Source: Tychonema litorale BBK16 (GTDB lineage Bacteria; Cyanobacteriota; Cyanobacteriia; Cyanobacteriales; Microcoleaceae). From it: DNA of 39,916 nt. Shown here in pieces: positions 7,554-16,082 of the stretch (positions are counted from its first letter, which is position 1; the number at the start of each line of letters is the position of its first letter). A program made the translations under genes and the position numbers. The notes below the pieces were generated by a model, which was not told the origin of the DNA, did not search any database, and worked only from the letters and a program-made list of their open reading frames with translations. Where the stretch lies: positions 20,283 to 60,198 of the forward strand of contig NZ_JAKJHX010000017.1 of the NCBI RefSeq assembly GCF_021648855.1. Direction: 5' to 3'.

Positions 7554-7965
7554 AGAAACCGGGTTTTTTACGAAAATACTGGTTGTAATATCAATTCCGG
7601 CTGCACCGGAATGATATAAAGGAGACGGCAGTGCCGTTTCCCTACCCAATTAATTGTAGGGACACGGCACTGCCCATTGGTGTCAACTTAAGGTCAAACC
7701 TAGTCAGAGACTGTTGCTTGACTATTAAATCTAGATCCCCCCTAGCCCCCCTTAAGAAGGGGGGAACAGGAGTCTTTTCAAAGTCCCCCTTCTTAAGGGG
7801 GATTTAGGGGGATCTAGACTTAGCTAAAAGCGAGAGATACCAAGCATTGCAGGCTTAAGTTGACACCTATGGGCACTGCCGTCTCCTAATTTCGGCAACT
7901 AACTAATAATTCCGATGCTACCGGATTTGATATAACTCGCAGATTCGGTAAAAAACCCGGTTTCT
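7554..7965. repeat. Nested repeat array between znuB and hemB
   Basis: The outer arms AGAAACCGGGTTTTTTAC (7554-7571) and its exact complement (7948-7965) are an 18-bp perfect inverted repeat. Inside lie a palindrome built on ATTCCGG/CCGGAAT (about 7590-7618), two ACGGCACTGCCGT-family units (7623-7674), and the 197-bp mobile element at 7675-7871. The same outer arms, only 66 bp apart overall, occur at 15985-16050. No gene is supported in this space. Confidence 0.85.
7675..7871. mobile_element. 197-bp MITE-like element, copy 1
   Basis: Ends are CATTGGTGTCAACTTAAG (7675-7692) and CTTAAGTTGACACCTATG (7854-7871), complementary at 17/18. GGCACTGCC flanks both sides (7666-7674 and 7872-7880), a perfect 9-bp target duplication. 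Removing the element restores the host repeat GGGACACGGCACTGCCGTCT. The centre (7730-7818) is a long hairpin starting TCTAGATCCCCCT with CTTAAGAAGGGGG arms. No ORF. A reversed copy starts at 39811. Confidence 0.88.
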
Positions 7966-8014
7966 CTGTCGGAGTATGTCGAAGACTGAAGTATCCGCGC
8001 TTAAAAAAATTCCC

Positions 8015-9084
<1,070 letters not shown>

Positions 9085-9352
9085 ATCACATTTCCGTCGC
9101 CCAAATCTATATTTATTAGAAAAATGGGTCGAAAATCAGTTCACTTTGAGGAAAAGTTGTATAGCGACGGCGAACACAGACAAACAGCACTTGCAGTCAG
9201 CAAAACATTTTCGTGCATCCGCAAATTTTCGGATTTAATCCAGTCGATTATCAAGTCTTTGCTAAAGAATTTTTGTGACAAGTAAGGCGGTAAAATATCA
9301 GGTAAAATAACTGATATATCGCTCTAAAAAATAACCTTAAATAGGAAGAAGT

Positions 9353-9380
9353 CGCGTTTTTTATTAGATAAATAAACGCG
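9353..9380 (-). terminator. Possible terminator hairpin after porin gene
   Basis: CGCGTTT (9353-9359) pairs with AAACGCG (9374-9380), 15 bases beyond the porin stop. There is no clean U-run in the minus-strand transcript, so the call is weak. Confidence 0.4.
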
Positions 9381-9394
9381 GTTTCTGGCCCTAT

Positions 9395-11569
9395 TTAAAA
9401 GAGGAATGTAGCTCTCACGGTTCCAATCAGAACATCAGGATTTTTATTTGTTTGATTGGGAGCCGTTAACCAAATCAAACCAGGAGTGAGTAAGATATTA
9501 TCGGTAAGGCGATGAACGTAGAAAGCTTCAATGTGAAAAGGAGTAGCGCGATCGGGAATTCGTCTGACTAAATCCTTCGTATCATAACCCGCTCGATTTT
9601 CCGGTACACTTTGAGGTCGATCGAAAGGAGAAGGAGTTTTGGCACTCGTCAAATGGGGAGGTACGCCAATTACAATTCCTCCTAAATTTCCTTGCTTTCC
9701 AAGGTCAGGAAAAGCTAAAGTAACACCGTAGCTAAAAATATCAGCACTGCTACTGCTGAAACGAGTCTGAAAGGGCGTACCGGGAGCTAATGTTCCGCCA
9801 AAACTTTTGACATCGGTATAGCTAAACCAACCGCCGATCCCAAATCCGCGATTAACTCGCCACAAGGCTGATAAACCATAGGAATTGGTGGCATATTTAT
9901 CGGTCAAGAAAATTGGACTATTGGCAAGAGTTGTCCCCACATCATTATTAAATAAAGGCGAGCCTACCTGATAGTTGTTGTTGTAAATTAAGCCCAAGGA
10001 TAAATTGCGGCTGGGATTGAATGTTAACTGAGCAAGAGCCGAATATCTACCATTAAATAAGCCATTTCCTTGACTTGGATTTTCCGCCGTACCAGCTAAA
10101 TATCCAACACTGAGATTTAATTTCTCACTGAATCTGTAATTGAATCCTGCACCAGCACCTAATCCACCAATGCTATAAATTGGGTTGCGTTGACCGAGTA
10201 TAGATAGAGAACGAGTACCGCCATTTCCATCTTCAAAAAGACTGAATGTTGTAGGCACATAATCCATGTGTTCGCCATCTTTTGCCATGATGACAGCTTG
10301 CAAGCGAGAACTAATGGGAAACTCGTAATTCAAGGCGGTTAATCCAAAGGTATTATTAGCAGATAATGTACTAATATCTTGAAAGGTTTGCTGACCTTCG
10401 TTGGTTCTAGCTAAATCAGCTTGATTGCCACCGGATTGATAAGCTGTAATTGGGTTTGGCCCATATTCAAAGCCTCGAATGTTGTCAGGGCCTCGCCGCC
10501 CTGGGTGCGCTGAATTTCCGGCTGTCAGGCGGATTTTTAACATATCTTTCCCGGTAAAACTTGTCAGGAAATTCAGGCGGACGCGGTTGGCAAAGACTGT
10601 ATTTTGCTCGTCTGTAGTAAATTCTCTAGATTGTTCTCGCCGTGCTCCGGTAATTGGATTGAGAGGTGATAAGGGAAGGCGGGTTCTAACGTTATCGCCA
10701 GCTAATACGTCTGTCAGGGCAAAAACTACTTCGCCGCTCAATTTTGTAGTTGTGGAAAATTGGTTGGCTTCGAGTTCGGAAGTTCGAGCTTCTAAAGCAT
10801 CGACTCTGCCGCGCAAGGTAGCAAGTTCGGCGGCGAATTCTTCTTGCAACTTTTGTATGGTTGCTAAGTCTTCTTTGGTGGCTAAATTAGCTGTTGAACT
10901 GCTAATTAATTTGGTAACTTGGTCGAGACAAGCATTTAATCCAGCGGCGAATTCGTAACGAGTCATGGCGCGATTTCCACGATAGGTGCCGTCGGGATAT
11001 CCTGCGATGCAGCCGTAGCGTTCGACTAATGATTGTAAGGCTTGAAATGCCCAATCTGTGGGCTTTACATCGGATAGTTGGGAGACGGATGTAACTTGAT
11101 CCATTGATTCTGAACTGGCGCTGGGCTGTTCTAGTGGATCGGAGATTATAGGGGTGTTTTCTGCTGTTAGATTTGCTGTTGAATCTGCTATTGCTTGGGC
11201 TGGTAAGGCTTCAGTTGCTGTTGTTAAGTTTTCCGATGTTCGATCGATCTCTGTAGCAGCTATTTTTTCCTGAATGCTCAGGTTATTTTGTTGCGCTGGC
11301 AAGGGTTCTATTTTTTCTACTGTGCCAACATCTGTCAGGGATTCGCTGCTAGGATTGGACAACAAGTTTGTAGAGGTAATACTTGTTATTTCGAGCTGAT
11401 TTTCGGGGGTTGCTACTGCGGTGGTTTCGGCTATTTTTTCTTGGTTTTGAGTTGGTGCGGTTTGGGTTAAATCTGCGGCTTCGCTGGCGATCGCACTCCC
11501 ACAAACTGCTAGAATAACACAGGCTGTTACTGGGCTAAATATTAGAGAATTGCACAAAATTTTTAACAT
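9395..11569 (-). CDS. SLH-domain OprB-type outer-membrane porin (iron uptake porin family)
   Basis: 724 residues. A signal peptide (about 1-28) is followed by a long Ser/Thr/Glu-rich linker (about 30-155), an SLH domain (about 160-215; DWAFQALQSLVERYGCIAGYPDGTYRGNRAMTR split around residues 170-205), a short coiled coil (ATLRGRVDALEARTSELEAN) and a beta-barrel of the carbohydrate-selective porin (OprB) type ending in the terminal Phe VRATFLF. SLH porins are the major cyanobacterial outer-membrane channels, the SLH part binding the cell-wall polysaccharide. The linker before the SLH domain is unusually long for the family. A Zur-type palindrome lies 155 bp upstream. Substrate is unknown; passage of metal ions is inference from context. 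Confidence 0.88.
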   Translation of the reverse strand: MLKILCNSLIFSPVTACVILAVCGSAIASEAADLTQTAPTQNQEKIAETTAVATPENQLEITSITSTNLLSNPSSESLTDVGTVEKIEPLPAQQNNLSIQEKIAATEIDRTSENLTTATEALPAQAIADSTANLTAENTPIISDPLEQPSASSESMDQVTSVSQLSDVKPTDWAFQALQSLVERYGCIAGYPDGTYRGNRAMTRYEFAAGLNACLDQVTKLISSSTANLATKEDLATIQKLQEEFAAELATLRGRVDALEARTSELEANQFSTTTKLSGEVVFALTDVLAGDNVRTRLPLSPLNPITGARREQSREFTTDEQNTVFANRVRLNFLTSFTGKDMLKIRLTAGNSAHPGRRGPDNIRGFEYGPNPITAYQSGGNQADLARTNEGQQTFQDISTLSANNTFGLTALNYEFPISSRLQAVIMAKDGEHMDYVPTTFSLFEDGNGGTRSLSILGQRNPIYSIGGLGAGAGFNYRFSEKLNLSVGYLAGTAENPSQGNGLFNGRYSALAQLTFNPSRNLSLGLIYNNNYQVGSPLFNNDVGTTLANSPIFLTDKYATNSYGLSALWRVNRGFGIGGWFSYTDVKSFGGTLAPGTPFQTRFSSSSADIFSYGVTLAFPDLGKQGNLGGIVIGVPPHLTSAKTPSPFDRPQSVPENRAGYDTKDLVRRIPDRATPFHIEAFYVHRLTDNILLTPGLIWLTAPNQTNKNPDVLIGTVRATFLF

Positions 11570-11723
11570 GAAGACTCCTCACATACCTGATAAGTTTAAG
11601 GTTTGTGTAATATTTGTACTGGGTTGTTAAGCTAGTCAAAAGAGACGAGATTAAACTATGTTTACCCGCTTATCTGTTAGCTTTTAGGCTTCAGTTTTTG
11701 ACCGATCGCCTTGACAACCGTAG

Positions 11724-11738
11724 TGATAATGATTATCA
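11724..11738. promoter_or_regulatory. Zur/Fur-type operator between porin and lanM/hlyD remnant
   Basis: TGATAATGATTATCA is a perfect 7-1-7 palindrome matching the TGATAATNATTATCA form described for Fur-superfamily regulators. It lies 155 bp upstream of the porin start and 59 bp before the ATG at 11797, so it could serve either direction; the porin is the likelier live target. The space 11570-11796 has no other feature I recognise. Confidence 0.75.
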
Positions 11739-11796
11739 TACTCACGTAACTAAGTCAAGCACGATCGCTAATTTTGCCCGAAATCAAGGCTTTGCC

Positions 11797-12546
11797 ATGA
11801 ATGGCGGGACAGGCTTTCAAGGAGTCAGGGGTGTGGAGGCGATGGATAGACAAGTATTTCAAGGCGAGAGTTGGTATCGGGCGATCGCCCTGAGCGAACG
11901 GATTGCCTCTTTGGGCGCTGTCTGCAAAGATGAGTTCGATCGGAAATTAGCCGATCGCCGATTACAGCGGTGGCGATCGCAATATCCCTTGACAAAAGAT
12001 ACTTTTTTTGATACCAAACTGGCTTTAGAGGGAATTACTGAGGCAGAATTTCAGTATCTGCTGGGAGAACCAGTCTCAACACTGGCTAAGCGACACGGAA
12101 AGCCTCTAACTTGGTTGGAAGAACTAGATCGGGCTTTTACGATGGGCGATCGCGTTAGCGTTGCGGAGCAAGATCGCGCGGATTCAGAAGGTTTTACGAT
12201 CGCGATCGCGCCGCTCCTTGCTCAAGGTAAAAACCTCTTGCAACAAGGAATTGCAGCCTTAGTAAAGGATCGCAAAACATCGTCCCTACCCTTCGATCTC
12301 ACTCCCATCGCGATCGTCACCCGCGTTGCCACGCAAGATATTAGCAAAGTGCAAATCTGCCAAGAGGCGAAGGTTAAAGATTGTCAGCAGGGTAAAGTGC
12401 AACTGCGAATTTCTGCCTATCCCTACCCCGATTACGGCACTCTCAAAGGCGCTGTCAGAGAAATTTCTCCCGATGCGATCGCGCCTACAAACGCCGACAC
12501 ATCCGCTGCTTACTACCAGGTAAAAATTGAAGTCGAAAAACCCTCA
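11797..12546 (+). pseudogene. Chimeric remnant: LanM N-terminal fragment joined to HlyD C-terminal fragment
   Basis: The first part, up to about 12290, resembles the N-terminal (dehydratase-side) end of cyanobacterial type 2 lanthipeptide synthetases: WYRAIALSERIASL, DRRLQRWRSQYPL, FFDTKLALEGITEAEFQYLL and WLEELDRAF. Then, without a stop, it changes at LPFD/LTPIAIVTR into the C-terminal part of an HlyD-type membrane-fusion protein (ISKVQICQ, QLRISAYPYPDYGTLKGAV, ISPDAI, AAYYQVKIEVE). The zinc-cyclase LanC half and the HlyD N-terminal helix are absent. The frame stays open to 12750 only by reading through the antisense strand of the DUF4112 gene. The open frame extends 5' to 11614; 11797 or 11842 are sensible starts. 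Best read as a deletion fusion left from a lanthipeptide synthesis/export cluster. Confidence 0.7.
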
Positions 12547-13062
12547 TCAACCCCCCGTCAAAGCTTTAAACACCCACCCAAAAAGCATCACACTCAAGAA
12601 AATTACACCACCAACAATCAACATCAAACCCAACAGCAAAGCCACCACAAACAACCAATCAGCCTTTTTCCCAACAGGTTCAGGCGAACCCAAATGAGCA
12701 TCCAACAATTCTATATTCTTGACATTAGCCTTCCAACCCACATCCAATAAATCTCCAGCCACCGGTACAGTCCCAGCAACTGTATCAAATACGATATTAG
12801 CGGCCATTTGCACTAAAGTCTCTTGCGGAACTCCCATTTGAGCCGCTTTAAACACAACATAACCCGCAAAGACTGAGCCGATCAAATCGCCACCACCCGG
12901 TATCAATCCTAATATTGGATCGAGTCCAATTCGGTATTTTGTGCCGGGAATCGGAATTGCATTATCTAGTAAATGACTGATTTTTCGCAGACGACGCAAG
13001 GATGCAGCCTGAGATTTGTTGGCAGTATTTGTGGATGAATTTTGTATAGGAGAACGAGACAT
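12547..13062 (-). CDS. DUF4112 domain-containing membrane protein
   Basis: 171 residues. The DUF4112 core is clear: LRRLRKISHLLDNAIPIPGT, RIGLDPILGLIPGGGDLIG, and FDTVAGTVPVAGDLLDVGWKAN. A strong membrane helix lies near the C-terminus (about 136-163, ADWLFVVALLLGLMLIVGG). Function is unknown in the family. The ATG at 13062 follows a GGAG-like AATCTAAATG region without a strong ribosome site. The antisense strand of its 3' end carries the read-through tail of the upstream remnant. Confidence 0.88.
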   Translation of the reverse strand: MSRSPIQNSSTNTANKSQAASLRRLRKISHLLDNAIPIPGTKYRIGLDPILGLIPGGGDLIGSVFAGYVVFKAAQMGVPQETLVQMAANIVFDTVAGTVPVAGDLLDVGWKANVKNIELLDAHLGSPEPVGKKADWLFVVALLLGLMLIVGGVIFLSVMLFGWVFKALTGG

Positions 13063-13127
13063 TTAGATTACTCCTGATTGTGATATTAATATTGATTTTT
13101 GTAGCATCAGAATTATTAGAAATTAGG

Positions 13128-13307
13128 AGACGGCTTGGCTTTAGTCCCTACAATATTATTTTGGGTAGGGACACGGCACTGCCTTGGACTCTATATCATA
13201 AGGAGTGCAACCGGAATTGACATCAGGGCATCGCCCGCCCCTACAAAATTTAACATCATATAAGTCCGAATACAGAGAAACCCGGCTTTTATTCAAAACC
13301 GGGTTTC
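13128..13307. repeat. Cluster of three dispersed repeats
   Basis: In order: an ACGGCACTGCC-family unit (13128-13183, TTAGGAGACGG to GGGACACGGCACTGCC), a degenerate ATATCA/ACCGGAATTGACAT unit (about 13190-13225), and a hairpin GAAACCCGG (13277-13285) with CCGGGTTTC (13299-13307), related to the AGAAACCGGGTTTTTTAC repeats elsewhere. No gene is supported in 13063-13400. Confidence 0.75.
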
Positions 13308-13323
13308 CTACTTCTAGGTAATT

Positions 13324-13391
13324 TGTAGGGTGCGTCGCTATTCCATGTTCAATGGAAGTTGCAGATTGACTCTGAAGGCGACGCACCCTAC
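13324..13391. repeat. Inverted repeat of the TGTAGGGTGCGTC family, copy 2
   Basis: GTAGGGTGCGTCG (13325-13337) and CGACGCACCCTAC (13379-13391) are perfect complements 41 bp apart. The element lies 10 bp beyond the dnaK stop, where its stem could help end dnaK transcription. Confidence 0.78.
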
Positions 13392-13400
13392 TATTGCCTA

Positions 13401-15299
13401 CTATTTGTTGCCTTCAGTGAAGTCGGCATCAATCACGTCATCGCCGCCACCAGTCGGGCCACCGTCTCCAGGGCCACCAGGGCCGTCAGTCGGGCCGCCA
13501 GCTTGTTGGTACAGGCTGCTGCTGACAGCGTAGAATGCTTGCTGCAACTCTGTTGTTAAGGTTTTGATGCGATCGTCATCTTCACTATTGATCGCATCGC
13601 GCAAGTCTTTGATCAACCCTTCAACCTTAGTCTTGTCATCAGCAGGAACCTTATCACCCAATTCTGCCAACTGCTTCTCGATTTGATAAGCTAAAGAATC
13701 GCCTTGGTTTTTGCGATCGATCTTTTCGCGACGTTCTTTATCAGCAGAAGCGTTCGATTCTGCTTCCCGAACCATCCGATCCACTTCATTGCTAGGCAAA
13801 GTAGAAGCACCAGTGATGCTAATAGATTGCTCCTTGCCAGTACCTTTATCCTTAGCAGCTACATTCAAAATACCGTTAGCATCGATATCAAATGTAACTT
13901 CAATTTGAGGCACGCCACGAGGGGCTGGTGGAACTCCATCTAGACGGAATGTTCCCAAATCCTTGTTGTCATTCGCCATTTCTCGTTCGCCTTGCAAAAC
14001 GTGAATTTCCACGTTTGTTTGGCCGTCTACAGCAGTCGAGAAAGTTTCCGACTTCTTAGTAGGAATAGTCGTGTTGCGGGGAATGATTTTGGTCATCACG
14101 CCGCCCAAGGTTTCGACACCGAGAGATAACGGAGTAACGTCCAGCAACAGGATGTCTTTGACTTCGCCGGAGAGCACGCCAGCTTGGATTGCTGCACCGA
14201 CTGCTACCACTTCATCCGGGTTTACCGTTTGGTTCGGGTCTTTGCCGAGGATTTTTTTGACCAGTTCTTGCACGGCTGGAATGCGCGTAGAACCACCAAC
14301 TAAGACGACTTCATTAATTGCAGATTTGTCTAATTTGGCATCGCGAATCGCGTTTTCTACGGGAATGCGAGAGCGATCGATCAAATCTGAACAAAGTTCT
14401 TCAAACTTGGCCCGCGTCAAAGTGGTGTCCAAGTGTTTTGGCCCATCTTGAGTCGCAGTAATAAATGGCAAGTTGATTTCTGCTTGGGTAACACTTGACA
14501 GTTCAATCTTGGCTTTTTCTGCTGCTTCTGTGAGGCGTTGCAATGCTTGTTTGTCTTTGCGGAGGTCAATTCCTTCGGCTCTTTGGAAGTCTCCGGCGAT
14601 GAAATCAACAATTTTTTTGTCGAAGTCGTCACCACCGAGATGAGTGTCTCCAGAAGTTGACAATACTTCAAAGACGCCGTCGCCAACTTCGAGAATAGAG
14701 ACGTCGAAAGTACCGCCACCTAAGTCAAATACGAGGATGGTTTCGTTGCTCTTTTTATCTAAACCGTAGGCTAAAGCTGCTGCTGTAGGTTCGTTGATAA
14801 TCCGCAGCACTTCGATACCGGCAATTTTTCCAGCGTCTTTAGTAGCTTGGCGCTGGGAGTCGTTGAAGTACGCGGGAACTGTGATCACCGCTTGGGTGAC
14901 TGTTTCGCCGAGGTATTTGCTGGCGTCTTCTACGAGTTTGCGGAGGACTTGGGCGGAAATTTCTTCAGGAGCAAATTGCTTGCCGCGGGCGGGACAGTCT
15001 AGTTTGAGGCTGTTTCCGACTTTCAGGACTTTGTATGAAACTTCTGTGGTTTCGTGGGTTACTTCGTCTACCCGGCGCCCGATAAACCGTTTTACTGAGT
15101 AAAAGGTGTTTTCGGCGTTCATCACAGCTTGGCGCTTGGCGATTTGTCCGACGAGTTGATCGCCATTCTTGGCAAATGCTACTACGGAAGGTGTGGTGCG
15201 ACCCCCTTCGGCGTTGGCTATGACGGTGGGTTTGCCGCCTTCCATTACTGCGACGCAGGAGTTTGTCGTACCTAAGTCAATTCCAACTACTTTTCCCAT
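13401..15299 (-). CDS. dnaK: Molecular chaperone DnaK (Hsp70)
   Basis: 632 residues, full length. [21 protein letters not shown] starts the ATPase domain; [31 protein letters not shown] and [17 protein letters not shown] are the Hsp70 signatures. The substrate-binding domain starts at [14 protein letters not shown] (about residue 390). The tail is a Gly/Pro/Asp-rich linker ending [12 protein letters not shown], like the cyanobacterial DnaK2 type, the essential stress-responsive paralogue (paralogue assignment is inference). No grpE or dnaJ gene is adjacent, and no CIRCE element is visible upstream. Confidence 0.97.
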   Translation of the reverse strand: MGKVVGIDLGTTNSCVAVMEGGKPTVIANAEGGRTTPSVVAFAKNGDQLVGQIAKRQAVMNAENTFYSVKRFIGRRVDEVTHETTEVSYKVLKVGNSLKLDCPARGKQFAPEEISAQVLRKLVEDASKYLGETVTQAVITVPAYFNDSQRQATKDAGKIAGIEVLRIINEPTAAALAYGLDKKSNETILVFDLGGGTFDVSILEVGDGVFEVLSTSGDTHLGGDDFDKKIVDFIAGDFQRAEGIDLRKDKQALQRLTEAAEKAKIELSSVTQAEINLPFITATQDGPKHLDTTLTRAKFEELCSDLIDRSRIPVENAIRDAKLDKSAINEVVLVGGSTRIPAVQELVKKILGKDPNQTVNPDEVVAVGAAIQAGVLSGEVKDILLLDVTPLSLGVETLGGVMTKIIPRNTTIPTKKSETFSTAVDGQTNVEIHVLQGEREMANDNKDLGTFRLDGVPPAPRGVPQIEVTFDIDANGILNVAAKDKGTGKEQSISITGASTLPSNEVDRMVREAESNASADKERREKIDRKNQGDSLAYQIEKQLAELGDKVPADDKTKVEGLIKDLRDAINSEDDDRIKTLTTELQQAFYAVSSSLYQQAGGPTDGPGGPGDGGPTGGGDDVIDADFTEGNK

Positions 15300-15984
15300 A
15301 GGGGTGTTCCGGCTCCAATATCTACAAAATTTTGCTTTTCTATCTGTGTGATAGCCTGGTTATTCAGGACTGCCATTTCACCTGGGGGGGTGTACGGGTA
15401 GTGAGTCCAGCTTTAATACAGTCTTCGATAGGGTGATTATCTGCTATACAAATACTAGACAAGTCTAGACACTTGCTTCTTACTTCATCGGGAGCATGGG
15501 AGCGGCTATCCCTCGGTAAGCTTTCACGATTTAGCCAACCGTGATAAATTTATCGCTGCATTTAAATCCCTGTCTATCGAATGACCACAACTTTTACAGT
15601 TGTAAGTCTATACTGCGGGCGGTTAGACCTTGGGATGAAGGCGTGTTTACCGAACCTGTTAGGGGACGGTTGCATTACATGATTTTTGCACCGCTACAGT
15701 TGTTGACTGCTTTTCTTTACTCTTCCTAATGTACGGCGTTTGCGCGATCGCAGTATTGTGGCAAACCGTATACGTTGTGTTGTATTTGCCGTCTTTATTG
15801 TATAAATTTGGTTTGGTGGCTAGGGGCGATCGCATTTTTGGATATAAAATATAACTAGAAATTATCAATATCGGTAATGGTTTGGGTTTTGAGGAGCGAT
15901 CGCATTTTGGTACTTCTCCCGCTGCTAACATAGCTTGGCTAGTATTATTTTAACTCAAAAATAGTCCTAGACGCGCCAGTAGTC
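15300..15984. other. Long non-coding space upstream of dnaK
   Basis: A 685-base stretch. It has a CTAGAC/GTCTAG palindrome at 15455-15468 and HIP1-like octamers near 15744 and 15896. Two short open frames (62 codons at 15541 on plus, 90 codons ending at 15659 on minus) show no recognisable family and no ribosome site, so I do not call them genes. It presumably contains the dnaK promoter and leader. Confidence 0.5.
15455..15468. promoter_or_regulatory. Perfect palindrome upstream of dnaK
   Basis: CTAGACAAGTCTAG has 6-bp arms with a 2-bp centre, 156 bp upstream of dnaK. It could be an operator, but nothing ties it to a known regulator. Confidence 0.35.
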
Positions 15985-16050
15985 AGAAACCGGGTTTTTT
16001 ACAAAAATACTGCACTTGAGCCTTTAAAGCTGGTAAAAAACCCGGTTTCT
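15985..16050. repeat. AGAAACCGGGTTTTTTAC inverted repeat, short copy
   Basis: Arms 15985-16002 and 16033-16050 are a perfect 18-bp inverted repeat separated by 30 bp. It lies 32 bp beyond the treY stop. The same arms, spread apart by inserted repeats, are at 7554 and 7948. Confidence 0.85.
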
Positions 16051-16082
16051 TTGGTTTTGATGCGTCAGTTCCTTTCGATTGA

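Noticed and set aside
12547..12750. Real C-terminal domain of the lanM/hlyD-like open frame
   Set aside because: The His/Gln-rich tail is only the antisense reading of the DUF4112 gene, which has strong coding character on the other strand.
13277..13307. Intrinsic terminator of dnaK
   Set aside because: The hairpin is strong but has no U-run on either side and belongs to a dispersed repeat family.
15300..15540. CIRCE (HrcA) element for dnaK
   Set aside because: No TTAGCACTC-N9-GAGTGCTAA is present; the only palindrome is CTAGACAAGTCTAG, which does not match.
15541..15931. Two small genes upstream of dnaK (62 and 90 codons)
   Set aside because: No ribosome site, no family resemblance, overlapping on opposite strands.
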